A stretch of DNA of 64,000 nucleotides from Tepidamorphaceae bacterium (GCA_028279445.1 JANQNT010000023.1:558001-622000), one strand, 5' to 3'; counted from the first letter of the stretch, positions 16,451 through 26,283 are shown. Notes: generated from the sequence alone by a model not told the origin. Numbers and translations: made by a program.

Positions 16451-16812
16451 GTGCAACTCCGAAATCCCTGCGCGAAACATCGCGCGTGTTCATATGCGAC
16501 CGAATGTAAGGGAGATGGCCGACGGCACATCGCTCTTTCCGACCTGGCGTGTACTGGCCGCGACACGAGGCCGGCGGACGGGATTGCGCAAATCGGCGGA
16601 TGTCGCAATCAAACGCTGCATCGTCGTCGCGGGATTACAGGGCGGGAGGCAATTGCGCATTATTGCATCGTCGTTCACGCGCCATTGAGCTTGTGCACGG
16701 ACAATGACCGATATATGCAGTCGCGCCTGAAATACGGACCGTGGCTCTTTTCGTGTGAAAGAAAACGGCGCCCGATCAATGAGATAGGGCCCGAACCGAT
16801 GGTGGAACCGCC
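16451..16812. other. Divergent control region between mttB-like and corrinoid-protein genes
   Basis: This 362-base gap separates two divergent genes of one pathway. It holds an inverted repeat GATTGCG (16582-16588) / CGCAATC (16604-16610) and a second copy of ATTGCGCA at 16652-16659 (first at 16583-16590), candidate sites for a shared regulator. A TTGTGC/TATATG pair (16691-16696, 16712-16717) could be a rightward promoter, but its 15-bp spacer is short. No gene is seen inside. Confidence 0.35.
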
Positions 16813-17520
16813 ATGTCTGACGACGATATCGTCCTTGCCGAATTGCCCGACGACGAACTCGTGCAGCAGATGCACGACGACCTCTATGACGGGCTGAAGG
16901 AAGAAATCGAAGAGAGCGTGCGCATCCTGCTGGATCGCAAATGGGTGCCCTATGATGTGCTGACCAAGGCCCTGGTGGAGGGCATGCGCATCGTCGGCGA
17001 TGACTTCCGCGATGGCATCCTGTTCGTGCCGGAGGTGCTGCTGTCGGCCAACGCCATGAAGGCCGGCATGTCGATCCTGCGCCCGCTGCTGGCGGAGACC
17101 GGCGCGCCCAAGGTCGGCAAGATGGTGATCGGCACCGTCAAGGGCGATATCCACGACATCGGCAAGAACCTCGTCTCCATGATGATGGAAGGCGCGGGTT
17201 TCGAGGTCATCGATCTGGGCATCAACAATCCGGTCGAGGCCTATCTCGAGGCCATCGAGGAACACGAGCCCGATATCCTCGGCATGTCGGCGCTGCTGAC
17301 CACCACCATGCCCTACATGAAGGTGGTCATCGACGCGATGAAGGAGAAGGGCATCCGCGACGACCTCATCGTGCTGGTCGGCGGAGCGCCGCTCAACGAG
17401 GAATTCGGCAAGGCGATCGGCGCGGACGCCTATTGCCGCGACGCGGCCGTGGCGGTCGAGACCGCCAAGCAACTGGTCGATCGGCGGCACAATCGCGGGC
17501 CCGTCATGGCCGACGCCTGA
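16813..17520 (+). CDS. Corrinoid (B12-binding) methyl-carrier protein, MttC/MtgC-like
   Basis: This 235-residue two-domain corrinoid protein carries the methyl group between the MttB-like enzyme and the pterin methyltransferase. An N-terminal helical cap (about residues 1-95) is followed by a B12-binding Rossmann domain. The cobalt-ligating motif D112-x-H114-x-x-G117 sits in KGDIHDIGKNLV, and the later LGMSALLTTTM and VGGAPLNEEF blocks complete the dimethylbenzimidazole pocket. It is divergent from mttB and is followed after a repeat element by the DUF1638 gene. Unlike its partners it has no Arg/Gly tail. Confidence 0.92.
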   Translation: MSDDDIVLAELPDDELVQQMHDDLYDGLKEEIEESVRILLDRKWVPYDVLTKALVEGMRIVGDDFRDGILFVPEVLLSANAMKAGMSILRPLLAETGAPKVGKMVIGTVKGDIHDIGKNLVSMMMEGAGFEVIDLGINNPVEAYLEAIEEHEPDILGMSALLTTTMPYMKVVIDAMKEKGIRDDLIVLVGGAPLNEEFGKAIGADAYCRDAAVAVETAKQLVDRRHNRGPVMADA

Positions 17521-17536
17521 CCGGCGCGTTACATGC

Positions 17537-17642
17537 TAGATCATCCTGTGTTTGGGTTGACTCAACCCAAACACAGAAAAGATGATCGATCCTATAGGGT
17601 TAGAGCAACTTGTCTGCGCCGATCCCGGCGCAGGTTGCTCTA
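17537..17642 (+). repeat. Double-hairpin dispersed element, copy A
   Basis: This 106-base element starts TAGATCATC and ends GCTCTA. Hairpin 1 (17539-17587) has the outer stem GATCATC/GATGATC and an inner 15-base arm CTGTGTTTGGGTTGA with its perfect complement. Hairpin 2 (17602-17641) pairs AGAGCAAC with GTTGCTCT around CTGCGCC/GGCGCAG. Copy B at 41285-41389, in inverted orientation, has the same layout with paired substitutions. It lies between the corrinoid-protein and DUF1638 genes and could attenuate transcription there. Confidence 0.8.
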
Positions 17643-17691
17643 GGATCGTGATCCGCCGGCGAGGTGCCGGCGGAGGAAACGGCGTGGAACC

Positions 17692-18300
17692 ATGGCCCGA
17701 CGCACACCAGAACCGGTCCGCATCATCGCCTGCGGCATGATCGCGCGCGAGGTGCTGGCCGTGTGCGAGGCGCTGAAGCTCGATCACCTGTCGCTGACCT
17801 GTCTGCCGGCGGAGTTCCACCACTACCCCGACAGGATCGCCCCGGCTGTGGACGAGGCGATCGGCAAGGCGCGCGCCGAGGGCTACACCCGCATCTTCAT
17901 CGGCTATGCGGATTGCGGCACCGGCGGCGACCTCGACAGGGTGTGCGAGAAGCACGGCGTGGAGCGCATCGAAGGCCCGCACTGCTTCGCCTTCTATCAG
18001 GGCAATGCCGCATTCGACGCGCTCGGCGAAGACGACATGCGCGTCTTCTACATGACCGATTTCCTGGCGCGCCAGTTCGACGCGTTCCTGATCGAGCCGC
18101 TCGGCCTCGACCGGCATCCGGAACTGCGCGACATGTATTTCGGCAACTACGAGAAGATGGTCTATCTGGCGCAGACCGACGATCCCGGTCTGACCGAAAA
18201 GGCGAAGGCCGCGGCAGAGCGGCTGGGCCTTGCCTACGAGTACCGGTTCACCGGGTACGGAGATCTGACAAGCGCGCTGATGGAAGCGGCAGACGCCTGA
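17692..18300 (+). CDS. DUF1638 protein linked to MttB systems
   Basis: This 202-residue soluble protein is of the DUF1638 family, repeatedly found next to MttB-type methyltransferases and corrinoid proteins in bacteria and archaea. Its function is not established. Conserved residues include Cys in [22 protein letters not shown], and GYADCGTGG, which could bind a metal or help handle the corrinoid. It has GGAGG plus GTGGAACC before the start. It is convergent with sdaA, with only 3 bases between the stops. A role in corrinoid loading or product handling is a guess from context. Confidence 0.8.
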   Translation: MARRTPEPVRIIACGMIAREVLAVCEALKLDHLSLTCLPAEFHHYPDRIAPAVDEAIGKARAEGYTRIFIGYADCGTGGDLDRVCEKHGVERIEGPHCFAFYQGNAAFDALGEDDMRVFYMTDFLARQFDAFLIEPLGLDRHPELRDMYFGNYEKMVYLAQTDDPGLTEKAKAAAERLGLAYEYRFTGYGDLTSALMEAADA

Positions 18301-18303
18301 CGA

Positions 18304-19686
18304 TCAGCACTCCACCACGTTGACGGCGAGCCCGCCCTGCGCGGTTTCCTTGTACTTGTCCTGCATGTCGCGGCCGGTCTGCATCATGGTGTCGATGACC
18401 TTGTCGAGCGACACCACATGCACGCCGTCACCGCGCAGCGCCAGCCGCGCGGCGTTGATCGCCTTCACCGAACCCATGGTGTTGCGCTCGATGCAGGGTA
18501 TCTGAACCAGCCCGCCGATCGGGTCGCAGGTCAGGCCCAGATTGTGCTCCATACCGATCTCGGCGGCGTTCTCGATCTGCTCGTTGGTGCCGCCCATTAC
18601 GGCGGCCAGGCCGGCGGCGGCCATGGAGCAGGCGACCCCCACCTCCCCCTGACAGCCGACTTCGGCGGCCGAGATCGACGCGTTGCGCTTGTAGAGCGAG
18701 CCGATGGCGGACGCCGTCAGCATGAAGGTGACGATGCCGTCGTCGTCGGCGCCGTCGACGAACAGCTTGTAGTAGCGCAGCACCGCGGGAATGATGCCGG
18801 CCGCCCCGTTGGTCGGCGCCGTGACGACGCGCCCGCCGGCGGCGTTCTCCTCGTTGACGGCCAGCGCGTAGAGACTGACCCAGTCGAGCACGGTCAGCCC
18901 GCCGCCGCCGATACGCCGCTCCGCGCCGCTGGCCAGTTCGGTGTGCAGGGCGTGGGCGCGGCGGCGTACCTTCAACCCGCCGGGCAGCACGCCATCGGTC
19001 TCGCAACCGCGGTCGATGCACCCCTGCATGACATCGTAGATGTGCAGGATGCCTTCGCGAATCTCGGCATCCGAACGCCAGGCGCGTTCGTTGGCCCGCA
19101 TGATCTCGGCGATGGCCAGGCCGTCGCGTTCGCCGATGTCGAGCAGGTCCTGGCCGGAGCAGAAGGGATACGGCAGCTCCACATTGCCGCTATCCAGCGC
19201 ATCCGCCTTCATCTCGTCCTCGGTCGCCACGAAGCCGCCGCCGATGGAGAAATAGGTCGCCGCGTAGAGCGTTTCGCCAGCGGTATCGGCCGCCGACAGG
19301 CGCATGCCGTTGGCGTGTTCGGGCAACTTCTCGGTGTAGTTGAACACCAGATCGGCATCCGGATCGAAGGCAACCGGGTGCTGGCCGGCCAGCGGCAGCG
19401 TCTTCGTCTCGCGGATGTCGGCGACGATCTGCGGAATGGCATCCGGATCAACGGTTTCCGGCGCCTCGCCGGTCAGGCCCACAAGCGTTGCGATGTCGGT
19501 GGCGTGGCCCTTGCCGGTCAGCGCCAGCGAGCCGTAGAGATCGACCCGCAGCCCCTCCACCCGATCGACCAGCCCGCGCGAATCCAGATCGAGCACGAAC
19601 ATGTTGGCGGCCTTCATCGGCCCCACGGTGTGGGAGCTCGACGGGCCGACCCCGACCTTGAACAGATCAAACAGGCTCGTGACCAT
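18304..19686 (-). CDS. sdaA: L-serine ammonia-lyase (L-serine dehydratase, single chain)
   Basis: This 460-residue iron-sulfur L-serine dehydratase converts L-serine to pyruvate and ammonia. Both domains are fused: N-terminal SDH_beta with [12 protein letters not shown] (about residues 16-27), and the C-terminal catalytic domain with Cys residues for an oxygen-labile [4Fe-4S] cluster ([26 protein letters not shown]). It follows soxG after 37 bases in the same direction and so closes the sarcosine oxidase operon. Glycine from sarcosine becomes serine through GlyA (not in the window), and this enzyme then feeds pyruvate to central metabolism. AGGAAA precedes the start. Confidence 0.94.
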   Translation of the reverse strand: MVTSLFDLFKVGVGPSSSHTVGPMKAANMFVLDLDSRGLVDRVEGLRVDLYGSLALTGKGHATDIATLVGLTGEAPETVDPDAIPQIVADIRETKTLPLAGQHPVAFDPDADLVFNYTEKLPEHANGMRLSAADTAGETLYAATYFSIGGGFVATEDEMKADALDSGNVELPYPFCSGQDLLDIGERDGLAIAEIMRANERAWRSDAEIREGILHIYDVMQGCIDRGCETDGVLPGGLKVRRRAHALHTELASGAERRIGGGGLTVLDWVSLYALAVNEENAAGGRVVTAPTNGAAGIIPAVLRYYKLFVDGADDDGIVTFMLTASAIGSLYKRNASISAAEVGCQGEVGVACSMAAAGLAAVMGGTNEQIENAAEIGMEHNLGLTCDPIGGLVQIPCIERNTMGSVKAINAARLALRGDGVHVVSLDKVIDTMMQTGRDMQDKYKETAQGGLAVNVVEC

Positions 19687-19723
19687 GTGCGTTTCCTGCC
19701 CGCGCGTTTCCCCGCAGATACGA

Positions 19724-20329
19724 TCAGGCGGCGAATTCGGCGGCCGCGTCGATCAGCCATTCCGCCAGATGCCGCGCGAAGGAGGCACGGACATAGAGGC
19801 GGAACGTTTCCGGCTTATCGCCGGTTTTTTCCAAGAATATCTGCGATTTGGCCAGCAGAGTACCGACAACACGGCCCGTTGGGAAGGCGCGCGGGTGCAA
19901 GTCGTGCAGACAGCCCTTCTCCAGCACGCCGCGGGCATCCGGCCCGCTGACGACGATCACGGTGCGATTGGCGGTGAGATCGATCGCCGCGCCACCCGCC
20001 TTGGCGACGGGACCTTCGAGCTTGCCGAGCAGGTCCGCGCCAGTGTCGTCGGGGGCCACCGCAAGCCACTCGTCCGGCCCGAGCCAGAGGATGCGCCTGT
20101 CGCCAGCCTCGACGGCGGTGCAGGCCTCCTTCGGCGGCGCAACGCCCAGCGCCGACTTCACGGCACGGTTGAAGGCTGCCTTCGACGCGTCACCGCGCAG
20201 GCCGATCTGCGTCTCGAAGGGGATCTCGTTGATGGTCACGCGCGGCGACGACGTAGCCACCATCCGGTGACCGATCACCTCCAGCGGACTGACGCGCAGC
20301 GCCTTTGCGTCGGTCGTGATGTCAGCCAT
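19724..20329 (-). CDS. soxG: Sarcosine oxidase gamma subunit
   Basis: This 201-residue gamma subunit of heterotetrameric sarcosine oxidase belongs to the folate-binding GcvT/YgfZ-like fold family. It starts with [18 protein letters not shown] and has [18 protein letters not shown] and the Leu-rich [11 protein letters not shown] stretch. The start at 20329 gives an 8-base overlap with soxA and follows GGAAGGGAG; an upstream ATG at 20353 would deepen the overlap. The complex oxidises sarcosine to glycine in the cytoplasm, passing the methyl carbon to THF as methylene-THF. Confidence 0.9.
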   Translation of the reverse strand: MADITTDAKALRVSPLEVIGHRMVATSSPRVTINEIPFETQIGLRGDASKAAFNRAVKSALGVAPPKEACTAVEAGDRRILWLGPDEWLAVAPDDTGADLLGKLEGPVAKAGGAAIDLTANRTVIVVSGPDARGVLEKGCLHDLHPRAFPTGRVVGTLLAKSQIFLEKTGDKPETFRLYVRASFARHLAEWLIDAAAEFAA

Positions 20330-23300
20330 CGCGCCGGCTCCCTTCCGCGTCATAGAAAACAGGATCGACGATCTTCATCGCCACGGTGCGGTCGCCGAGC
20401 GGCGCATGGATCGTCTCGCCATGGCGCGTGCGGCCGCGCTTGACGAGACCGAGCGCGAACGAGCGCCCCAGCGCGTCGCTCCAGTAGCTGGACGTGACAT
20501 GGCCCAGCATGGGGACTGGCGAACCCTTGCCGGCACGGTAGATCGGCGCACCGTCGAGACCCGGCGGTTCGAAATGCGGCACGTCCTTGAGCGTCACCGG
20601 ATCATCGACCAGTTGCGCGCCCTCCGGCACCACGAAGCCGGCATCGTCGGGCAGCAGGCCGACGAGCTGCTTGCGGTCCTCGCGCACGGTGTCGGGGCGG
20701 ATGAGCGAGCGCTTGCCAACGAAGTCAGCCTTCTTCTTCGAGACGATCCAGTTCATGCCGAGATCGTCCGGGGTCAGGGTGCCGTCGGTCTCCTGGCCGA
20801 CGATGATGAAGCCCTTCTCGGCACGCAGTACGTGCATGGTCTCGGTGCCGTAGGGCGTCACGCCGAGATCGTGGCCGGCCTCCATCACCGCCTCCCAGAG
20901 CGCCTTGCCGTGATGCCAGGCGACGGCGACCTCGAAGGAGAGCTCGCCGGTGAACGAGATGCGGTAGATGCGCGCCGGCAAGCCGGCGACCTGCGCGTCC
21001 TGGAAGGTCATGAACGCGAAGCTGTCGGGATCGAGCGGCAGCTCGGTTAGCCGCTCCAGCAGGAAGCGCGCCTTGGGACCGGACACGGTGACGGTGGCCC
21101 ACTGTTCGGTGACCGAGGTCAGATAGACGTCGAGGTCCGGCCATTCGGTCTGCAGATAGTCCTCCAGGCGCTGGAACACCGATGCCGCGCCGCCGGTCGT
21201 GGTGGTGATCAGGTAACGGTTGTCGGCGATGCGCGAGGCGGTGCCGTCGTCCGATACCATGCCGTCCTCGCCGAGCATCAGCCCGTAGCGGACAAAGCCG
21301 ACCTTCAGGCTCGACATCATGTTGGTGTAGACGCGGTCGAGGAATTCTCCGGCATCCTTGCCGGTCACCTCGATCTTGCCCAGCGTTGAAGCGTCCAGAA
21401 CACCGACGCCGGTGCGTGCCGCGCGGCATTCCCGCGCCACCGCCTGGTGCATGGTCTCGCCCGCCTTGGGGAAGTACCAGGGCCGCTTCCACTGGCCGAC
21501 ATCCTCGAATTCGGCGCCGGCGCTCACATGCCAGTCGTGGATGGACGTCACCCGTACCGGGTCCATCATGTCGCCGACATCGCGCCCGGCGAGCGCACCG
21601 AAGGTCACCGGCGTATAGGGTGGGCGGAAGGTTGTGGTGCCGGTTTCTGAAATCGTGCGGCCGGTGAGTTGCGCCAGGATCGCCAGGCCGTTGATGTTGC
21701 CGAGCTTGCCCTGGTCGGTCCCAAAGCCGGTCAGCGTGTAGCGCTTCATGTGCTCCACGGAGTCGAAGCCCTCACGCGCGGCCAGCGCAATGTCTGCGGC
21801 GCCGGTATCGTTCTGGTAGTCGACGAAGAACTTCGCCTTGGAGCGGTTCGGCGCCTTGTCGGCGGGCATCAGCCACATCGGCTCGATGGCGCCCGCGCCC
21901 GACGCGATGTCGCCTTCCACCGCAAGTGCCTTGGGCGCACGGCCACTCTTCAATCCGGCATCGACGGCCGCCGCGCGCCCCGCCGACAATCCATCTGCGA
22001 TCGCTTCGGCAATGGTGAAATGGCCGGCCGTGCCGCCGACGCAACGCAGGCCGTCACGCGCGGTCGCCGGCACGAAGCAGGCGCGTTCATCGTCGAAGGC
22101 GAGCTTGCCGCCCACATGGCAGTGCAGGTGCACCGCCGGGCTGTAGCCGCCAGAGACGATCAGCCCGTTGACATCGATCTCCTCCGCCTCTCCGGTAACG
22201 CCGTCGCGGGTATCGTTCATCGCCTTCAGCGTGACCCGGGTGACGTGCTTGCCGCCGGTGACGCCGGTCACCGTGCGGTTCGTCTTCAACGCGATGCCGG
22301 CTGCGGTCAGCTTGTCGGTGAGGTCACCGGCAACGTCGCGGCGGGTGTCGGCGACGGTGACCTGCACGTCGTTGGCGGCAAGCGTCAATGCGGTCTCGTA
22401 GGCCCAGTCGTTGTTGGTGACGAGAAGCGCGTGGCGCGCCGGCAGCGCGCCGTAGCGGTTGAGGTAGGTGAGCGCCGCGCCCGCCAGCATGGTGCCGGGC
22501 CGGTCGTTGTCGGCGAAGACCAGCGGGCGCTCGTGCGAGCCGGCGGCCAGCACCACCTGCCTGGCGCGGATGTGCCAGACGCGCATGCGCGGATTGGCCG
22601 GCGAGGACCGGGTCAGGTCGGCGATGCGTTGCTCGACGGCGACCATGTAGTTCTGGTCGTAGAGCCCGGTCACGGTCGTGCGCGGTAGCAGCCGCACCTC
22701 TTCGGCAGCGTCCAGCTCCGCGACGGTTTCGGCGACCCACTCGGCGCAGGGCTTGCCGCCAATCGTGCGATCGAGGCTCAGCAGGCAGCCGCCGAACTCC
22801 GACTGTTCATCGGCCAGCATGACGCGCGCGCCGGTCGCGGCGGCCGCCTTGGCCGCGGCCAGGCCCGCCGGTCCGCCACCCACCACCATGACGTCGCAGT
22901 GCACGTGGCAGTGGTCGTAGACGTCCGGGTCCGGCGCATCGGGCGCCTTGCCGAAGCCCGCGGCGCGGCGGATCACCGGCTCGGCGACCTTGTTCCAGAA
23001 CGCCTGGCTCGGCATGAAGGTCTTGTAGTAGAAGCCCGCCGTCATGAACGGGGCGAGCAGCCCGTTGACCGCGCCGATGTCGAAGTCGAGCGAGGGGAAG
23101 ACGTTGACGCTGGTGGCTTCCAGCCCGTCATAGAGCGCGATCTGCGTCGCCTTCAGGTTCGGTTCGGTGCGCGCGCCCTTGGCAAGCTGCACCATGCAGT
23201 TCGGGTCGTCGCTGCCGGCGGCCATGATGCCGCGCGGGCGATGGTACTTCATCGAGCGGGCGATAAGATGCACCCCGTTGGCGATCAGCGCCGAGGCCAG

Positions 23301-23405
23301 CGTGTCGCCCTGGTAGCCGGTATAGGACTTGCCGTTGAAGGTGAAGCGCAGCGGCTTCGACCGGTCGATCCGGCCGCCCTGCGCAAGACGCATCGACCCG
23401 GTCAT
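20322..23405 (-). CDS. soxA: Sarcosine oxidase alpha subunit
   Basis: This 1027-residue alpha subunit has the usual family length. Order of domains: an N-terminal 2Fe-2S-like fold without cluster (RSKPLRFTFNGKSYTGYQGDTLASAL), an NAD-binding pyridine-nucleotide-disulfide oxidoreductase region with VVGGGPAGLAAAKAA at about residues 175-190, and a C-terminal aminomethyltransferase (GcvT-like) THF-binding domain over the last 380 or so residues. It captures the formaldehyde-level carbon as 5,10-methylene-THF. It overlaps soxD by ATGA and soxG by 8 bases, showing tight coupling. Confidence 0.95.
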   Translation of the reverse strand: MTGSMRLAQGGRIDRSKPLRFTFNGKSYTGYQGDTLASALIANGVHLIARSMKYHRPRGIMAAGSDDPNCMVQLAKGARTEPNLKATQIALYDGLEATSVNVFPSLDFDIGAVNGLLAPFMTAGFYYKTFMPSQAFWNKVAEPVIRRAAGFGKAPDAPDPDVYDHCHVHCDVMVVGGGPAGLAAAKAAAATGARVMLADEQSEFGGCLLSLDRTIGGKPCAEWVAETVAELDAAEEVRLLPRTTVTGLYDQNYMVAVEQRIADLTRSSPANPRMRVWHIRARQVVLAAGSHERPLVFADNDRPGTMLAGAALTYLNRYGALPARHALLVTNNDWAYETALTLAANDVQVTVADTRRDVAGDLTDKLTAAGIALKTNRTVTGVTGGKHVTRVTLKAMNDTRDGVTGEAEEIDVNGLIVSGGYSPAVHLHCHVGGKLAFDDERACFVPATARDGLRCVGGTAGHFTIAEAIADGLSAGRAAAVDAGLKSGRAPKALAVEGDIASGAGAIEPMWLMPADKAPNRSKAKFFVDYQNDTGAADIALAAREGFDSVEHMKRYTLTGFGTDQGKLGNINGLAILAQLTGRTISETGTTTFRPPYTPVTFGALAGRDVGDMMDPVRVTSIHDWHVSAGAEFEDVGQWKRPWYFPKAGETMHQAVARECRAARTGVGVLDASTLGKIEVTGKDAGEFLDRVYTNMMSSLKVGFVRYGLMLGEDGMVSDDGTASRIADNRYLITTTTGGAASVFQRLEDYLQTEWPDLDVYLTSVTEQWATVTVSGPKARFLLERLTELPLDPDSFAFMTFQDAQVAGLPARIYRISFTGELSFEVAVAWHHGKALWEAVMEAGHDLGVTPYGTETMHVLRAEKGFIIVGQETDGTLTPDDLGMNWIVSKKKADFVGKRSLIRPDTVREDRKQLVGLLPDDAGFVVPEGAQLVDDPVTLKDVPHFEPPGLDGAPIYRAGKGSPVPMLGHVTSSYWSDALGRSFALGLVKRGRTRHGETIHAPLGDRTVAMKIVDPVFYDAEGSRRDG

Positions 23406-23731
23406 GGCTTGGCACTCTTGCGTGCACGCGGTTTGCGCACCGGCTTCGCGGCACCGGGAACATCGGGCTTCGGCGCGCCGACCTCATAGGTGGCATGGAT
23501 CTCGTGGCTTGAGGTGTCGCGCAGCACGTTGAACCAGCGCCGGCAGCCGTGGGTGTGCACCCAGCGCTCGCGGAAGGCGCCCTTCTGGTTGGCGCGCATG
23601 AAGAGGAAGTCGCCCCACTCCTCGTCGTTCAGTGCGTTGGGGTCCTCGGGCCGCGAGATATGCGCCTCTCCACCATAGGAGAACTCGACTTCGGGTCGCA
23701 GGCCGCAGTAGGGGCAACGGATAAGCAACAT
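23402..23731 (-). CDS. soxD: Sarcosine oxidase delta subunit
   Basis: This 109-residue zinc-binding delta subunit has the N-terminal CPYCGLRPEVEF (Cys6, Cys9) plus HTHGCRRWFNVLRD, which supply the zinc ligands. The C-terminal tail is Lys/Arg/Pro-rich and probably disordered. It lies between soxB (11 bases upstream) and soxA (ATGA overlap). It is a structural part of the tetramer. Confidence 0.94.
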   Translation of the reverse strand: MLLIRCPYCGLRPEVEFSYGGEAHISRPEDPNALNDEEWGDFLFMRANQKGAFRERWVHTHGCRRWFNVLRDTSSHEIHATYEVGAPKPDVPGAAKPVRKPRARKSAKP

Positions 23732-23742
23732 CGGTCCAACCC

Positions 23743-24993
23743 CTAGTGCGCCACGCCGGCGGCGCCGTGCTCGTCGATCAGCGCGCCCGAGGTGAAGCGG
23801 TCCAGCGTGAAGCCTGCATTGAGCGGATGCGGCTCGCCCTTGGCGATGGTGTAGGCGAAGACCCAGCCGGAGCCAGGCGTTGCCTTGAAGCCGCCGGTGC
23901 CCCAGCCGCAGTTGATGAAGATGTTGTCGACCGGCGTCTTCGAGATGATTGCCGAAGCGTCCGGTGCGGTATCGACGATGCCACCCCAGCTGCGCATCAT
24001 CCTCAAGCGCGAGAAGATCGGAAACAGCTCCTTCAGCGCACCCATCTGCCCCTCGATGATGTGGAAAGAGCCGCGCTGGGCGTAGGAGTTATAACTGTCG
24101 ATGCCGGCCCCGATGACCAGCTCGCCCTTGTCGGACTGACTGACATAGACGTGCACCGCGTTCGACATGACGACGCAGGGATGCACCGGCTTGATCGGCT
24201 CCGATACCAGCGCCTGCAGCGGATGGCTGGTCAGCGGCACACGGAAGCCGGCCATCTCGCAGAGCACCGAGGTGTGACCGGCAACGACAATGCCGACCTT
24301 CCTGGCGCCAATCGTGCCTTTCGTGGTCTCGACACCGGTCACCGCCCCGTTCTCGATGCGAAAGCCGGTGACCTCGCAGTTCTGGATGATGTCGACGCCG
24401 CGGTCGTCGGCGGCGCGGGCCAACCCCCAGGCCACCGCATCATGGCGCGCCACGCCGGCGCGCCGCTGCAGGGTCGCGCCCATCACCGGATAGCGTGCCT
24501 TGGGCGAGATATCGATGATCGGACAGAACGCCTTGACCTCTTCGGGCTCCAGCCAGTCCGCATCGACGCCGTTCAGCTTGTTGGCATAGACGCGGCGCTT
24601 GGACTCGCGCACGTCGTGCAGGTTATGCGCGAGGTTCATCACGCCGCGCTGGCTCATCATGATGTTGTAGTTGAGTTCCTGGGAGAGCTGCTCGAAGAGC
24701 TGCAGCGACTTCTCGTAGAGATGCGCGCTCTCGTCGAACAGGTAGTTGGAGCGCACGATGGTGGTGTTGCGCCCGGTATTGCCGCCACCGATCCAGCCCT
24801 TCTCCAGCACCGCCACATTGGTGATGCCGTGCTCCTTGGCCAGATAGAACGCGGTCGCCAGGCCATGGCCGCCACCGCCGACGACGATCACGTCATAGTC
24901 GGGCTTCGGCTCCGGGCTGCGCCATTGCCGTGGCCAGTTCTCGTGGTGGGTGAACGCGTTGCGCGCCAGCGACAGGGCCGAAAACCGTTTCAT
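23743..24993 (-). CDS. soxB: Sarcosine oxidase beta subunit
   Basis: This 416-residue FAD-dependent beta subunit is the flavin-bearing catalytic part that demethylates sarcosine. The FAD dinucleotide fold [20 protein letters not shown] begins near residue 33, followed by [20 protein letters not shown], where covalent FMN attaches in this family (His in [11 protein letters not shown] region). The start at 24993 (MKRFSALS) gives the standard length; the longer open frame upstream is not family-like. It is the first gene of soxBDAG-sdaA and divergent from the GlxA-type regulator. Confidence 0.94.
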   Translation of the reverse strand: MKRFSALSLARNAFTHHENWPRQWRSPEPKPDYDVIVVGGGGHGLATAFYLAKEHGITNVAVLEKGWIGGGNTGRNTTIVRSNYLFDESAHLYEKSLQLFEQLSQELNYNIMMSQRGVMNLAHNLHDVRESKRRVYANKLNGVDADWLEPEEVKAFCPIIDISPKARYPVMGATLQRRAGVARHDAVAWGLARAADDRGVDIIQNCEVTGFRIENGAVTGVETTKGTIGARKVGIVVAGHTSVLCEMAGFRVPLTSHPLQALVSEPIKPVHPCVVMSNAVHVYVSQSDKGELVIGAGIDSYNSYAQRGSFHIIEGQMGALKELFPIFSRLRMMRSWGGIVDTAPDASAIISKTPVDNIFINCGWGTGGFKATPGSGWVFAYTIAKGEPHPLNAGFTLDRFTSGALIDEHGAAGVAH

Positions 24994-25074
24994 TGCCTTT
25001 TCCGGCTCCCCGAGCAGCACCATGCGCCGATGGCAGATGGGCCAGTCTCGCCAAACGACCCGCGTCGGCGTAGA

Positions 25075-25097
25075 ATTGATCGGACATATTGATCGGA
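25075..25097. promoter_or_regulatory. Direct repeat in the soxB/regulator divergent gap
   Basis: The 10-mer ATTGATCGGA occurs twice, at 25075-25084 and 25088-25097, 13 bases apart, with a related CCGATCAGG at about 25120-25128 on the other face. The spot is between divergent soxB and the AraC-type regulator. AraC-family proteins bind direct half-sites, so this is a good operator candidate, although the spacing is shorter than usual. Confidence 0.45.
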
Positions 25098-25206
25098 TGA
25101 ACACGACATCCACATGGCACCGATCAGGTTCGCCGTGAGTTAAGGAGGCAAGGCCGGGGCGGCCGTCCTGGAAGCGACAGTGGCGAGCCCGGTGGCGACG
25201 GAGACG

Positions 25207-26283
25207 ATGGCGGACAGGTCGATGCAGCAATTGCCGCAGATGACGCGGATCGGAGAGCCGGACGGGCGGCACGAACTCGCCGTCGGCTTCATCCTGCTCA
25301 ACAACTTCACCCTGACGCCATTCGCCACCTTCGTCGACGCGCTCAGGCTTGCCGCCGACGAGGCCGATCTGTCGCGCCCCTTGCGCGCGCGCTGGCGCAT
25401 CATCTCCTCGACGCGCCAACCGATCCGCTCCAGCAGCGGCATCGAGATTTCACCGGAGGACCCGCTCGGCGAGCCGGAGCGCTTCGACTACATCGTCGTG
25501 GTCGGCGGACTGCTGCACAAGGGCGAGCCGGCGGATGCGGTGACGCTGGCCTTCCTGCGCGAGGCGGTGGCGCGCAACGTCACGGTGGTGGGGCTGTGCA
25601 CCGCGACGCTGACGCTGATCCGCGCCGGCATCATGAACGGCCACCGCTGCTGCGTGAGCTGGTTCCACTATCAGGATCTCGTCCAGGAATTTCCCGAGGT
25701 GACACCGATCGCCGACCAGGTGTTCGTCGTCGATCACCGCCGCATCACCTGCGCGGGCGGTGCCGGCGCGCTGGATGTCGCTGCCTGGATCATCGAGAAG
25801 AAATTCGGCCGCGCGGTGGCGCAGAAGTGCCTGCACATCCTGCTGGTGGATCAGGCGCGCCCGCCCAATGCCGCCCAGCCGCATCCGCCGGGCTCGGAGA
25901 GCGTGCGCGATTCACGGGTCCGACGCGCCATCCTGATGATGGAACAGTCGATGGCGAGCCCGGTCTCCATGGCGGAGCTGGCGCGCCGGCTCAACATCAC
26001 GCCGCGCCATCTGGAACGGCTGTTCCAGGCCGAGCTTGGTGCCTCGCCGCAGGAGTACTACCGGCTGCACCGGCTGCGCTACGGGCGTTTCCTGCTGGTG
26101 ACGACGGACCGGCGGGTCAGCGAGATCGCGCTGGAATGCGGCTTTTCGGATGCATCGCACTTCACGCGGGCGTTCCGCGAAGCCTTCGCGACCACACCGA
26201 GCGAGGCGCGGGTGACCAGCACCGAGGGTCTGACCGCGGAGGTGGATGCCCGCCTGCAACAGGCGGGCACCGCCGAGATCTGA
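25207..26283 (+). CDS. GlxA/GbdR-type AraC-family transcriptional regulator
   Basis: This 358-residue regulator has an N-terminal DJ-1/PfpI-like (GATase1-like) ligand domain ([32 protein letters not shown]) and a C-terminal double helix-turn-helix AraC domain ([41 protein letters not shown]). GbdR, the Pseudomonas activator of glycine betaine and sarcosine catabolism, has this same architecture. Divergence from soxB points to control of sarcosine use, perhaps of the whole methylamine region. The start is uncertain: ATG at 25207 (GGAG close upstream) or GTG at 25180. Confidence 0.87.
   Translation: MADRSMQQLPQMTRIGEPDGRHELAVGFILLNNFTLTPFATFVDALRLAADEADLSRPLRARWRIISSTRQPIRSSSGIEISPEDPLGEPERFDYIVVVGGLLHKGEPADAVTLAFLREAVARNVTVVGLCTATLTLIRAGIMNGHRCCVSWFHYQDLVQEFPEVTPIADQVFVVDHRRITCAGGAGALDVAAWIIEKKFGRAVAQKCLHILLVDQARPPNAAQPHPPGSESVRDSRVRRAILMMEQSMASPVSMAELARRLNITPRHLERLFQAELGASPQEYYRLHRLRYGRFLLVTTDRRVSEIALECGFSDASHFTRAFREAFATTPSEARVTSTEGLTAEVDARLQQAGTAEI

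Noticed and set aside
23743..25419. Longer soxB beginning upstream of 24993
   Set aside because: The added residues do not match the family, which begins MKRFSAL, and the frame merely stays open through the promoter region.
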